Assembly: GCF_000524195.1 (NCBI RefSeq)
Contig: NW_020170399.1
Coordinates: 193,207 to 257,206 of the forward strand
DNA: 64,000 nucleotides
Direction: 5' to 3'
Source: Echinococcus granulosus
Taxonomy: Eukaryota > Platyhelminthes > Cestoda > Cyclophyllidea > Taeniidae
Shown here: in pieces, positions 38,371 to 51,226 of the stretch
How the letters are laid out: the number at the start of each line of letters is the position of its first letter
How positions within the stretch are numbered: the first letter of the stretch is position 1
Position numbers and translations under genes: made by a program
The notes under the pieces: generated by a model
The model's input: only the letters and a program-made list of their open reading frames with translations
Database searches by the model: none
Told to the model about the DNA's origin: nothing

Positions 38371-38423
38371 TTTGACTTTCTCCACATCATGTGGATGAAT
38401 TCAATGCTGCCACCGGTGGAGGC

Positions 38424-38450
38424 TGATTGGACAGAAGCACTGACCAATCA
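38424..38450. promoter_or_regulatory. Inverted pair of CCAAT boxes upstream of the MATH-like gene
   Basis: TGATTGG (38424-38430) and CCAATCA (38444-38450) form a perfect 7-bp inverted repeat separated by 13 bp, located 54-82 bp upstream of the proposed minus-strand ATG. Such boxes are typical NF-Y sites in proximal promoters. In this orientation each strand carries one CCAAT. Confidence 0.5.
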
Positions 38451-38459
38451 CAGTCCTCC

Positions 38460-38958
38460 GGGTAAGCGCATAAGTAAGAATTTTGCAGTTTATACTATTT
38501 TATGGCAAATTTGCAAATTTGCACTTTTTCTGTGCATTTCAAATTAACACGAAAAATGTTGAAAGTCTATGCATATTTTGTGGGACTACTAAAAATATAA
38601 GCATAAGAAAAATTACGCAAATTGATGTTAGTTTGCCGAAGGCATCCATGTCGATGGTCGCCTTGGTTCGTTTTATGGCATCAATTGTCCTACAACAGGA
38701 AGTTTTAATAACTTGTTGTCGGACTTGGATTAACTTTCATAAACTAGTACGAAAGTGAACACAAGTGGTGGAAAGCACTCTGACATCCATCAGTCAGGAG
38801 TATTTTATTAAAATATGTTTAGTGCACTTATATTGACGAATTCATCAACTGAAAGTAGTGTACGTAGGAACAACTGAGTAGATTACGCATTTGAATGAAT
38901 TAGTCCCCTGTCATTCAAATGACAGTTCTGCCAACTTATACTGCCTTCTTTTTAGCCC
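38460..38958. other. Upstream flank of the MATH-like gene
   Basis: AT-rich sequence. The plus-strand frame 38483-38758 has no coding support. Nothing else is seen before the solo LTR at 38959. Confidence 0.35.
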
Positions 38959-39157
38959 TGTAGTGTCACGAGACTTTCTTGAAGACAAAAGAAGGTAGAA
39001 TAGTCGGGCAGAATATGTATTTGCGACCTAGAGAAGGGTTTAGGGGCTACTGGCACAGCCCGAAGGTCGGGCTGCCTGCAGGAGGGGGTACAACGTTAGA
39101 TACCCTGGGCAGGCCACTACCAAAACCGTGAGCTAAGCAAACAGTTAAAGCACTGCA
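38959..39157 (-). mobile_element. Solo TRIM LTR
   Basis: 199 bp from TGTAGTG to CACTGCA, collinear with the other LTRs but more divergent. Flanking bases do not show a matching duplication. Confidence 0.75.
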
Positions 39158-41835
39158 AGTTGGACCCTCCGGTCAAAATTTCCACGATGTGTGGCTGTTC
39201 AAATGACGTAATTATCACGTCTCATTTGTTACATTGAGCAAAAGTACCGCCGTCTGAGTAGCTTACTTTTTCAAACACCATTTTAATTAGGATTTGTAGT
39301 TTTGCGTTCTAAGCTTTGGAAATAAGGTTTCATTCAAGGTACGGATAAAATGTATCTTTTTAGGTGTTTATTGCTTACAATTTTGAGCAGAATTTATCGC
39401 CTCAAATTGGCACGGAAACTGGACTGTCCGAAATGGCAGCCTGAATGTAACGGAGGCGTAATAACTTGACATCGTCGCAGTTGTGCTACCGTTGTTAAAT
39501 GTGTTTTTTTTTTTGAATTAGATGTGACAAATTTATAATAAGGTCTCACTTTGGCGAACTTCTAACTATTTACCGACAAAACGCCTGTAATCCACGATGT
39601 AATTCTTCCTGCTTTGTGTGCCCCTCTCTTTTAAATGAGCAAGCAATTCACTGCCGGCAAGGTGGAGGCCTTCGTGAGGAATACAAGTTCTTCACTGCAG
39701 CTTAGCTGCTTTAAGAAAACTTATGTCAGCATTAATGAATTCGCGAAGCACTCGTTCACTTTGGATCTTTTTCAAAATGTGCCTCATAAATCAGCCCTAT
39801 TTTTAGCCCTGCATCTCATCATGTAATTGTGCACTGAAAGGGAAAAAAGTGCTGCTTTTTTGTTTACACCTTCCAATCGCTTTAAGTAATAGTTTTGAGA
39901 ATTTTTGGGAAAGTGCTATTCTCCGGCGGGGGAGACCTCATAATGCTATTTCGTCTAAATTTTGCTTGCGACTTTATATGCGTTCAGGAAACTTGTGGCA
40001 TTAAAGTACCTTCCACAGAAGTGAAAAAGGCATTAGTGAGGAGAGCAGGATAGAATTCCCTAAAGGCTCAACGCTCTAACATCATGGTGATAAAATCTCT
40101 CCCCCTGCATACGAAGAGAGAAAATTGAAAAGTGGATTATCAGTGGAACTAAAGCCTTATCACAAAAGTTGGAATCTTGACTAAAGGCTAAGGACTTGAT
40201 GGTGAAAACGGTTTTACTTCCTCCACAATGGGGTAAACATATGGCGATGGAATTAGCCACACTAGACTTAGTTGTGCTGCTACGAGTCCCTCCTGAAGGC
40301 CCAGATGGCATACCGCCAAAACGAAGAATTAAGTGATCAATTAAAGCATTAATTTCTTTTGTTATTACTTTACGAATAATGTTTGAAGGAAGTCGCTGAC
40401 AGGCGTGCGGTCCGAAAGTTTTGGTTCTCCATCGCTTTAACGGATTCGCTCATGACATAATCCGTACCTTGTTTTTTTCAATTCGCTGTAGTACGGAGGT
40501 GTATTTATGGCGGATGTGGCATACTCTACGAGTGGCGATTGCGATAGGCAAAAATAAGTGGATGAATGCCAACATTCTCTTCCCGTATACATCTGTCCGA
40601 AGGTCAGTGACCCACTGAAATTGGCATGGAGCGTAGGCGTAATATTAGGAATGTAATATATTATAGTTTTGGCTGAAAATGTTGTATTTACAGAGTAAAT
40701 AGAGAAATTAGTGTCCAAATCGTTTTGGTATTGCTTTTGCCAGACGAAGGAGGGGTTACAATGTGGATTTTGTGAACCGCTTGGTCACTTCTGGGAGAAG
40801 ATTGAGTTTAAAGTCGAAAATCAGATTTCACTGAAATGTTATGTTCGACAAAACTTTTTATTGCAAATATTTACACTGCCTCCAAGGTCACCTCGTTTTG
40901 GTCTTTAATCAAAAAAGTCTCCATAGACGTGGTGTAATAATCAAAAGCTTAATATTTAATGGTAAGGCATAAAACAACTGACATGAGTGAATTGCTTTTT
41001 TTCTAGAAGGATGGTAACTAGGGGATTACTTAGTTCATATTTTATTTCCCTATAAAATCAAATGCCGAACACTTTCAGCCTACTTCCACACAATGTTTGT
41101 GGTGCCAAATTCGTGCAATGCTGTACAATGTGGTTAGAAGAAGGAATAATTTCTTACGATTTTCACGCCTTGTTACTGAATTCCTACTGACCACCGACTT
41201 AAGTAGGTGTAATCAGCTCTGACTACAGACAAACGTCACAATCCGTACGTTTTTGATACAGATGGGGGTTATCTGAGGAGCAAATCGGCCATGTCATGGA
41301 ACCGATAAGCTAGGCTAAAACACTTCCACACGTTGGGAGTCTGGGTTTAAACCTTGTGATACGGATTTGCCATTTCACTAAAGTCCAAATGAGGGAACCA
41401 GTTCCAAGTTACAGAGTAAACGTGGAATAAGTTCTGCCTAGGCATCTATACCTTGATCACTCAACCGCAGTCGGTTCGTCATTCCACCCGCCACCTTAAC
41501 CAGTGTGGTAAGTAATTATTTCTTCGCCTGTGACGTTTCAGTTTTTGCAGTTTTGTCATTAAGTCATTGAAACACGCAAATGGCTGTGCAAGACAAATTA
41601 ACTTCAAAGCGAAATGACGCACAGGATTGCGGCAATAGGAGTTGTGATTAGATTATAACATCTTATTTTGGTCAGCTTAGAACAAAAACATCCACAAATT
41701 GGCTCAAACGATCATTAATTAATGAATTATTTGTGTAGTTAGAATTGTTTTACCTTAAAACGGCTTATGAAGTTTTGTATAAGCAATTTATATTGCTGTT
41801 ATAAGCAGTTATATTGCAAATGTAATTGGCTTATT
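39158..41835. other. Gene-poor stretch
   Basis: No gene could be supported. Short frames (39635-39826 +, 40060-40311 -, 40437-40718 -) lack family signals and splice context. A GGGTTTAAACC near 41345 resembles a tRNA B box but has no matching cloverleaf. Confidence 0.35.
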
Positions 41836-42905
41836 CCGAGTCGGTCCTGAAGACAAAAGAAGAAGTAATGCTCGGGTAGAATACAGAAGGCCTGGAGGGC
41901 CACTGGCATGAAGCAGAGGCCAGTGGAAGTATAAGGCCCAGGCCCTTTAATGTCCGAGATTGTAAAGCGAAAAGTTTTGCAAATGTCAAAAGTACTGCAC
42001 ATCCCGCTCCCTAACCTTTTGTGCGTCGTCTTTGGTGCTCTCCTTGGTCAGCCTCCGGCGTAGACTTTCACAACTTAGTAGGTGTTGTAAGAAAAACACC
42101 TTCATAACCGATCTTGCTTATAATCGGATTCCCATGCAACTGAGAAGATACTCGATCGCAACGTCACCGATCCCTCTTGGCAATTCAGCTAGATCTGGAG
42201 TCCCGTCTTGTTTGGAAATTGTATGGGGTGAAGGGGAAATTTGCTAACCATCACTTATGCCTATCGGTAGCCATAAGAGCACTGACCCAAAAGCAGAGTC
42301 ATTTAATAGAGGAAGGGATCTAAAATAATCTTGGGAGAAGTAGGTTTTACGTCTCCACCTCATTACCGCTTTGTTCTCATTTCGGTGCTTCTCAGTCATG
42401 TCTAGCTATCTGGATTTTGCATTCGTGTGTTCACTTAACTGACATCTCTATACAGTTTTCGCAGACAGCACAGCAACGAACCCTTTTAGATGGTTCACGG
42501 CTAATGTCGCTCATTTTAGCTGTCAATAGCATTCCTGTGGAACACGAAACTGAAGTAATTTTTGAAGGTGAACGCCATATGTTAGATACCGCCACAGATT
42601 CAGCGATCCGGAGGACATGCCCTTGACCCATCGTGTCATAATTTAGCCTTCAGTAATAGATATTAGAGTAGCTGTTCTTTATGATTGGGTCGGCTTTCCG
42701 CCGTCAACAATGTAGCGCCTCGAGTCTTCCCTGAAGTCGAAAAAATCGGAATACAATGACAGAACATGTGTCGCCGACGTGCAGGAGGGCTAGGGCTACA
42801 GACATGACCCCAGTGACCATGTCGCCGAGACGAAGTACAAGTGTGGGGCTTTGAGTGCCTGCGGAATGTAAACGAAGAGTCAAATAAATAATTAGAGAAA
42901 CACAA
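41836..42905 (-). mobile_element. TRIM with both LTRs
   Basis: An LTR (about 41836-42003, outer end eroded) is followed by a pyrimidine tract (42004-42023, the PPT on the minus strand), the internal region to about 42709 and a second LTR (42711-42905) starting TGTAGCGCC. No coding frame is conserved inside. Confidence 0.8.
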
Positions 42906-43694
42906 ATACACTTTATCTTTGGTATGAAGAAACCTAACATGATGGTAGCATCTCAAACCCACAAAGTGGGATCTGTTGTGTGCATGAGCAGGCAGTGAAA
43001 TGGAAGGGTAGCCTTACATGCCTTATGCACCACACATGTGTGTGCACATGTTTGAGGAAGGGCTTTTAAGTCACTTTAGTCGGTATCAGGCTCATTTGAC
43101 AAACAACTGAGGTGTGATGTGCAACATGGTTAGGGGAATGCTTATTTTCCATCACATTTGCGGACCAACAAATTTTGCATATTTTAATCCGCATTATCTT
43201 CAATGAATCTTGCATGATAATCATCTTTTGTGTTGATATCAAGAAGTTGATAAAAGTAGGCCCATTTGGCCAAACTCACAACTTCCAGCTCTCTGCCAAC
43301 TCATACTGAAGGATGTTACAAAGTAACGCTAAAAACCTTTTATTGCATTATAAGTAGGCAATGCAGCCTTTGAGTTTTAGAGTACTGGAAATTATTTCTA
43401 GTTAAACAAAGTGAGTAAGGCGCTTCTTTAAAAAAGGACCCATTGCCAGCGAATGTCCCCAGAGATAGGAGTGCTGATGGAAGAAGTTGGTGGGGAGGCC
43501 AAAGTATGTGCAGATTTTACCTCACCTTTAGGGTTAAAGATACAACAGGAATTTGGTTAACTGAAGGCAATCCTGGGGAAGTAAATTAAGTCTAACAAGA
43601 TGTTGTGTACAACTTGTACAAAATGAGGATGAAAAGGTGGTAATCCTACAACAATGTGTGATAATTCTCATGAGAATAATGTTGATTAAACCTT
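42906..43694. other. Spacer without visible genes
   Basis: AT-rich sequence with no supportable exon or repeat. It contains a short CA/TG-rich patch near 43025-43055. Confidence 0.35.
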
Positions 43695-43868
43695 CTACTC
43701 TTTGTTTTGGTTTTCACGGGTGCTTAAGGCTCCACTTTCACATTTCCATCAGGTGACCCAGCCTTGGAGCCATGCGAGTAGCCCCAAGCACTTCCACATG
43801 TCGGCCATACATATTCTGCCCCGGCATTATGTATTCTTTCGTCTTCAGGAAATACTTTAGATTCTACA
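43695..43868 (+). mobile_element. Solo TRIM LTR, sense strand plus
   Basis: An LTR in inverted orientation, recognised by the TTCTTTCGTCTTCAGGAA block and by its TCTACA end. The 5' edge is eroded and no internal region adjoins it. Confidence 0.65.
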
Positions 43869-43869
43869 C

Positions 43870-46800
43870 TTAGAAGCACATTACCTTTTCATAGCCAGCC
43901 TAGTAGTAGGCACGACCCGTTTTTGACACTATTAGAAATGAAACAGACACTTCTTTTTGTGAATGGCAAATTATCAACTCCCTATTTCAATGTTTTATTC
44001 ATTGACTACGTCCATCTGCACGTCTATCAAAGTGTCACACTGATAGAATTATTGTGCATGAATTAGGCTGGAGTAGAAATTTCATGCATATTTTAGCCTT
44101 GACATTTACTTTTGGTCCGAGGGGTTCTCCTCGTCCAACTGTAGTGAGGTAATATTCTGCCAGGCTGTGTGTTGGACTTCATGGGCACTTGAGCCTCTAC
44201 TCTGTGGCAACCTTCCGACCTTTCATTGCTTTGGTAATGGACGTTCCGCCGTACTACTTCAGCCTACTACAACATCACCGAAAACTGCTTACACAATCTT
44301 ACCTCGATTTGATGAAAGAGGTCATTTATGTCTTTCGGTGAAAGTGTTTTACGATACATATAAATCGTTAGCTATTTCAGCTATTTAGATGCGAGAAGGG
44401 CCGCATTGAGACACCGACCCGAGAGGCTAAGTAGGCAAGTCAGGTAAAAAATGACCTCCAAAACTTACCTGCCAAATTAACCACTTTAAAGTAGGAAAAG
44501 AAACCCGACTAGATAAAATCCAACTTTTGCACTTTGAGGGATATTCGTACAACTCAATTTGACATGAGAAAAGTGAGATTTCATTTACCAGCAAGATTCT
44601 CAAAAGATGTCAAGAGAGCGGATGCGTATTTACTTAAGGGTTGGAAACACTAAAGCTATTTTCGTCTTACCCTATTGCCTCGTATATTAAGAAGAAAATC
44701 TGTCCCTATTCAAAAACGAACTAACTCGAACAAATGAAACGTTTCGGAGTGTCAAAAGTTTTGCTGTCTCCCAACAGTTAAGTTTAATGATAAAATGTAA
44801 TTATAAAATAGCAACCTTTATATGATTCAAAGAGACTGTCTCAATTGTTCTCTCTTTACACAACTGCAATGGCAGTCTTCCAAAAACAGGTTGTGGCTTG
44901 AAACGCCTCACTACGACTAGAAAGCAAGGTCGTAGACCTGAGCCAAGGCTAAAATAAAGCTTCCAGGATTTATATTTAATAAGATAAGTAGGGAGAGAGG
45001 GTAGCCAAACTTACTTATACTCAAGAGATGAATTCTGTCAAATAACCCTATACAGGGCATTAAAGTTGTACTTTACTGAACCATTTCAAGTTGGAAATCG
45101 GGGAAGTACTACCCCTAATGGCAGGTTGTTAAAAAGGACATTTAGAACTTCAGGAGATTTTTAATTTGCTCGCTAAACGCGCGATCGCAAGGCCACTTCT
45201 CACATTTTATTACCTCATGAAATAAAACATTGCAAATGTACTATTTGTTGGAGATTGGTGAAACCCACAAAGCTCCCGATGACAGGAAGTTCAAGTATGT
45301 ACCGCTGGTGTGCGTCAAACGTGGGAGTTGAGCTGTGCGTGGGATAGGCTTTTGACTATAAAAAACCTTTCTCAACACCTTGGAAATAAATACAAACCCC
45401 TCAACTGCTTGAGACGTAAATTCCCAGAACTTACGGTGGCTTTGTTTTTAGGCTTTTAATGATCCTGGAGTGCGGTTAGCTTTCCAGCAGATTGCTGACC
45501 AATTTTTTACATTTTAAACATTTTATTTTTTGCGATGTGTGGCCGTTGCTATGTATGTGCTCTCATGGATGCACTATTTCAATGTCACACAATTCCTTCG
45601 TGATTGCAATGGTGCTGGAACCAGCCAAAGCTTCTGCTTCCCTTCATGGTTGTACGTTGCTAAAATTTTAAGGGCGATTGTCATTTTAAAGGCGGCTTTA
45701 TACAGGTACATTATAATCAAGTCATTCTTTCTTTGGAGTCGGCAAATGCCATAAAAAATGAACCGTGGATTTGGCTTATAAAATGGGGAGATTGTTTCTT
45801 AAATAACAAAGTAACGCAAAATATCAAGAGAAATAGGGACAAAATAGGGTATTCCATACTTTCTGATTACCGATTTTGATACGAAAAATGATCGTCTGAT
45901 AGTTTAAATGAATGCCACCTGTGTGTCTCAAGGCCAAAACAAGACTCTAAAGCCAAATCAATTGTCACTAATCCGACTTGAGAGAGGGTGACGCCACAAT
46001 TGTAATGTGTCCTTTCGTACTTTGGAAACGTCTGTGTTGCAGCTGTAATCATGTCTACATGACTACACTGTTCCGTCACTACAGTATAGACAAGCAGAGC
46101 GCAATCCAGTGGACAGTTGACTACCTTAAGTTGCGGTCAAAAGGTCCATTCTTGTGTATATAATACTGATACAACCAAACGGTCGGAAAATTTCATCATC
46201 TGACTTTACTGTTGTTGAAATTAAGACGAGTGATGGTGTTATTTGGTAGAGAGTAAAGACTCTTAGGAGTCATTCAAGTGTGGAAGGAACATTTTCATAT
46301 CGAAAGGCCGCCAACTGATCTTTTCTCCGTAGCTTTTGTCACCACTACCGGTCAATTGCCATATTTGTGTGCGTAATTTAAATTTTGGTTTCTCTCTCTT
46401 GTTTGCAGGAGTAGTTTTTCGGGAGGTAACATGGGCTTACTCGTGCGCAACTTGTTTTGAAACCGTTGAAAATATTGAACAATTGCACCTTTAAGGCGGT
46501 CAAGTGTTGTGAGTAGTCCACCTAGGTCGTACACACACAGAACTGTTGTACAATCTTGCGTCAGCGAAGCTAAAAATGGGTAATGAACTCCCTTTATGCG
46601 CTCACATAAATAATCAGAACCAGCTGCGCCATGTTTTTGGGACAGGAAATCCCTCCACGGCGGCGTTCAAGCCATAATAGTATCACGGGATCGCACTACA
46701 TTTCCTGAATGATCATGTGCTTTAGTGGTAAAAAAATCCAATTTAGCTGTAGTTCAATTGTGGAATATAAAAGAAGGTCCCTTCTGACAACTTTTGTGGC

Positions 46801-48671
46801 AGATAGAGGTTGCTTGGTTTAGCTTCATCTCATTCTTCTTTGGAATAGCCTGCATGGTACTCTCCGAGGCTGCTCGATGGAGAAGCAAGGTTATAAAGCT
46901 TCTTTATTTAGCCCAAAAAACAACCACTTTCACATCACAGAATATTTGAGACTGATGTTTTCCTTTGTGCATGGATGTTACCCCTTTTCTTATTGCTTGG
47001 GAGAGCGACTCAAGCATTCCAGTTCGACAGAACCAGACACGCAGTTGACATGGATTGACCGTAACAAGGGGCAACATTTGCTTAGACTGGTTTCCCACTT
47101 AAAAAGTAACAAAAAAAGTAAGCAGCTAATCCACTAGGAAAACTTGTATCCAGAGAGTGAGGTATGAAGAAGAAGCGATCTACCACTATTCAATGCCTTT
47201 TGTGGATTTGAACTAAACCACTACAAAAACCTCACATCACTGGCCTTTTTAGATGTGAAATTGCGAACTTTCAAAAGTCCGTTTTACTGTACCAAGCTAC
47301 TCTGGAGTTAAAAGATGTTGGTGCTTTGATGCGATCCGCACACATTCATATCGAGGCAATAAATGTACACATAAACAGATTTGAATTGGGTCAGATATGT
47401 TGTAGACATACGAAACTGTATCATTTATGGTCAAAACAGTTAAACAGCGCTATGATTCAAACTCCTAGAAATTCAAAGACTTTGACACAGCTTCGCCGCC
47501 AGTTTGCAAATCATGTAATTTATTTTATCCTAAAAACAATCATGGTTACGGCTGCATTCACACAAGTGGAAGCGAAGTCTAATGAGATGTAGTTAAGCAT
47601 GAACTAACGAATCTTTGGGATACTTTTACAAGCTCAGAGGGGATAAAAACCAAGAATTAGGATTACTTCCCACATTTATGTGGATTTCGACATTTAGTCA
47701 GTTTGCTTTCTGTTAGCCGAAAACGGTATGGTGACCCAACAATGGTGGAATTCCCCCTTTCATTATGCAAAAAGACCACCTAACCTTTCAATTATTTGAA
47801 AGCGAGTTCCTGGATAAGCGTTCGTAGTGGGTTTTCTGCCAGTATTGCACCTGAACATGCTGTTTCCGTAGATCTCAAACCAGAGCTACTTTTACCTTGT
47901 ACTAATAAAACATCAGTAGAAAAGTTCGACCGATTGAAAGACGAAGGGCAGAGGACACGGCCCCACCTTCTCCCGAGGCAAGAAAGCAATGCCACTCTGC
48001 GAGACTGGACATTCTGCGAAACTTAGTACCGGGAGCTATATACATACGTAAGGTGAGCATTTTGCTCGCGACTCCTTGCAATATGATTGACATTTTAACC
48101 ACCTTTAAACCCCCATGCAATACAGGATACCTAGCAAATAAAAGTAATGCTAAGGATAACACCAGTACCCCTTTTCGAAATTAACACATAAAGGACACTA
48201 CTCTTGTTGAGAACCTTCATTTCAATCTTATTGCAACGCAAATACCACTTTTAACTTAATGATGCGCAAGACACAAATTCTACAATCGATTACACTTATC
48301 TCAGGCTGTAAAATAACAGAGAAAACCGTGTGTTGCGTAGTCCACAAAACCCTACAAGCGAATTTAATGGATAACGAGAAATCGAACTGTCATCAAACAC
48401 AAAAACAGGAATAGATCAGGGGCCTTTTTTGCACTTGAGTATTTTAGTGATACTGCATAGTCCATAACAAATATGTGCCATGCGCTGTCCCTGAAAGTTA
48501 GGACCTGACTGTTGAGTCTTTAACCCTCATAAGAGGCGTGAAGCTAGTAGAGAGAAATGTACAGATAGCAAAGTAAACAACTACTCTATTAATTTTGTTG
48601 GTGCAGCTAAAAAATGCAGTAGCTAACAACACCAACGTTACAAAACCTATGACTAGCGTATAGTAGATGCC
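43870..48671. other. 4.8-kb gene-poor stretch, including repeat segment 45150-45355
   Basis: Apart from the duplicated segment at 45150-45355 no repeat or gene could be supported. A GC-richer patch at 47795-48025 is open on both strands (76 codons plus, 67 and 86 codons minus); one may be an exon, but splice signals are not decisive. The frames at 46877-47137 and 47326-47592 look like chance. Confidence 0.35.
45150..45355. repeat. Dispersed duplicated segment (partner 53000-53195)
   Basis: About 200 bp closely matching 53000-53195. Both share AGGAGATTTTTAATTTGCT at the start, the ATTGCAAATGTACTATTTG block and AAGTATGTACCGCTGG, and end at GCTTTTTGAC or GCTTTTGAC. Confidence 0.85.
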
Positions 48672-49234
48672 TTAGTGTTCCTCGTCAGACTTGAGTTCAC
48701 CATAACGAGCTTTCCACTGCTCAATGAATTCGGCCTTTCTCTTCTCACGGAGGGCAAAGTAGTCCGGGTACTGCATTTTTTCCAAAGGATGCCAGAGATC
48801 CAGGAACTAACAAGAAGTTATGTAGCAATACGGCGGTTTACATAATCTGGTTGGTGAAAATCATAGCGTTCGTAGGCGACACCGCCGGGAGAAGTTGGAT
48901 CTAGATTTAACAGCTAGGAAACTATCATGCACTACATAAAAAGGGAAAGGCAGCCTTGTTCTTCTGAAGCTCCTTCCATCCATCGTCCAAGAGTTTCTTC
49001 GCCTTCACGGGATCCTTAATATCCCTGTTCCTGTCGAATCTTGCACGAAGAAGAACAGCCTCGAATCTATATTTAAGACTAAACACCCCACCATAGGAGG
49101 CACAAACACAGGAATTACTGATCCAACTTCTGAGCTTTAATGTTATAAAGAGCAGCTTTGTATAGATCACACACCTGTTGGGCGTGTGGAACAAGCTTCG
49201 TCCTCAGGTATGCCGGAGGGACAGGCTTTGCCAT
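48672..49234 (-). CDS. NDUFB9: NADH dehydrogenase 1 beta subcomplex subunit 9, 4 exons, 150 aa
   Basis: LYR-family accessory subunit of mitochondrial respiratory complex I. Exons: 49119-49234, 48936-49078, 48842-48900, 48672-48806. Phases agree and total 151 codons with the stop. The three introns are 40, 35 and 35 bp. Family marks: the LYK tripeptide at 24-26 in the first helix (LYR motif, the acyl-carrier-protein docking element), an LRARF block in exon 2, PGGxxYERYD in exon 3, and a WHP(x)EKMQYPDYFA block in exon 4. The mammalian protein is about 179 aa; this one stops soon after the YPDYFALRE helix, so the C-terminal tail is shorter. Confidence 0.93.
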
Positions 49235-49239
49235 ATTTT

Positions 49240-49752
49240 GGAATGCGCATCTCATATACTGCCTATCCAAACCAAAACCAAGGTAATCTTTAAAAATCTG
49301 CAGTCACCAGTTGCTCACAGGTGTATAGCAATAAATGAAAATTTTTTTACTCCGAGTTTATATTTTTTACAAACTTACGCATTAATGCGTTGACGGATTG
49401 GATTTAACACCATCTCAGATTACAAAATTAACAAGTACAGCACCATCTACGAGGGAACGAAAAATATATAACACGCATTTAAAGTGCATAACTTCCCTTA
49501 CTTTAAAAATTATTTGCAACAGTGATCGTTTGTTGTGCTGACAGTTTTTCAATTAAGTATCGCACGTTTTTGGGAGTTAGTTCACGTTTACTATTACTCA
49601 ATATTAACTTCTTTTGCGCCTTTCGTGTTTTAAAAACCAGGGTTCTAAACTAAAAATTTTGACTTATTTCTTCATTTCGCATTTATTGTCCATCATCCTT
49701 TGCCGACCGCGAATAAGGCTAAGGGGGTTGTGTCCTACTTGAAGTCGAAAGA

Positions 49753-49787
<35 letters not shown>

Positions 49788-50249
49788 TATATGTACGTAT
49801 GCATATGTATATATGTATGTACAAATGTATATAATTTTGCCTAAATTATGAACAAGTGAATGGTGCTTCGAAACCGCGCCGGACGAAAGGGGGATGTTTT
49901 AAGAAAGCCCCCAGTTTTGCAACAAAATAGTCGGGGTGCCTGTATACTCCACTCGTGATCATTTAAATTACTTATTTAATGGAAACAAAAATGCGACTGA
50001 TCACGACTACTCAAATCAGACAAAGTAGCTTTGAAACATCAGTCGGCTCTAATTGTAACCAGGTTAAAATTATTTTCAGCCAGCGTAGAACTGCATATTC
50101 TGGTATCTGTCCAGTTGGTTCGAAATTCGTTTTTATTAGTTTAATTGGTTTATTTTCATGGGCTTAAAAAGCCATTCCTTTTAAATTTTTAATATAGTTT
50201 CCCGAACTAACATGATTTTTAAATGCTGCAGGCTAGTAACGCATACAAC
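49240..50249. other. Upstream flank of NDUFB9
   Basis: It should contain the NDUFB9 promoter just above 49234. Otherwise it is AT-rich, with a microsatellite at 49752-49833 and no supportable gene. Confidence 0.35.
49752..49833. repeat. TA/TATG microsatellite
   Basis: A tract of about 80 bp of TA dinucleotides broken by TGTA units, grading into TATG repeats. Confidence 0.95.
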
Positions 50250-50448
50250 GCCCCGAGTGTAATCTGGAGACGATGGGAGACGTGATACTTGCGCAGAACA
50301 TATATTGCCGGCGTATAGAAGAATTGAGGGTTTACTAGCATGGCCCGAAGGCCATGCCACCTAAGCGGGATACAAAGCCGGGACGTCAGGCTCCCATGAA
50401 GCTAAAACGAAGAGTCAAACAATGTTATCAAAGTGTTGCACACACAAT
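50250..50448 (-). mobile_element. Solo TRIM LTR
   Basis: Collinear with other LTRs from ACGCCCCGAG to AAAGTGTTGCACA, with several substitutions. No internal region adjoins it. Confidence 0.7.
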
Positions 50449-50706
50449 ACTGACTAATTCATTTATACTGCTAAATCCAAACTCAAATTTTTAATTGGAG
50501 TTGCTAATTGATGGCGGAATCTTTCCAAAACGCCTTGGCATTCATCTTATGACTTGTTGATAACCATTGTTATAGTGCCAGTGGCCCAGGGGCAGTGATA
50601 AAATCAACCTTTGCTTTGGGAATAAATTGCCTCTGAAATAACTCCCGCAAAAGGCGTAGCTTTCCGCACCATCAGCACTATTGACAGCTTGTTTTTTTCA
50701 CCTATT

Positions 50707-51226
50707 ATGCCGAGCTGCGTAAACCCCGAGGAATTGAACTTCAATAAAACACCAGCGAAGGGAAGTCAGCTGTCATACTACTTAAGTGAAAAAAAAACAT
50801 TGTTGTGCAATGAAATCGACCTGCTCGACAGGGTGTTGTTCTCTGTGGAAGAGACGACAGTGGCCTATTGCATTATTAGTCAATGCTATTATTTTCAGCG
50901 GTTACCAAAAGTAGCCCTGCCTGAGGCCTACCCAATACCCGCACAACCAGCCAGACGTGGTTCGGACTGACTGTACGTTGGTTTGAAGAAAAAGTATCAC
51001 CAATGAGAGAGGAGTTGAAGTTGTAAATACTACGAAGTATCCTGGCCAAATGGTTCAAGTTTCAACGTAATTCAGCCTTTCCCCACCTCCCAATTGGATG
51101 ACGCGACAGGTTTGGAGAAATCGACGAGGCGTAACGGTGTGAAGGAGACCTTCCGAAGGAGAATCACATCTCCCGCCCTAGATTCGTTGTCTACACTTCG
51201 AGAATGCTCTCAGGCAACTCAAGCTT
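50707..51226 (+). CDS. Candidate small gene or gene end, unknown protein
   Basis: A plus-strand ATG at about 50707 opens a polar frame that can splice at a GTGTTG donor (about 50833) to a TTTTCAG acceptor, giving a segment beginning RLPKVALPEAYPIPAQPARR. A separate terminal exon, 51075-51226, follows an ATTCAG acceptor and encodes about 50 charged residues (Arg, Thr, Ser and Glu rich), ending at TAA. A junction joining the second and third pieces in frame could not be fixed, because the best acceptors give the wrong phase. No family is recognised. The last exon is the most protein-like part. Confidence 0.3.

Noticed and set aside
41340..41360. GGGTTTAAACC resembling a tRNA B box
   Set aside because: Palindromic AT-rich match without an A box or stems.
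47796..48162. GC-richer patch open on both strands
   Set aside because: Three competing frames and no decisive splice sites or family signal.
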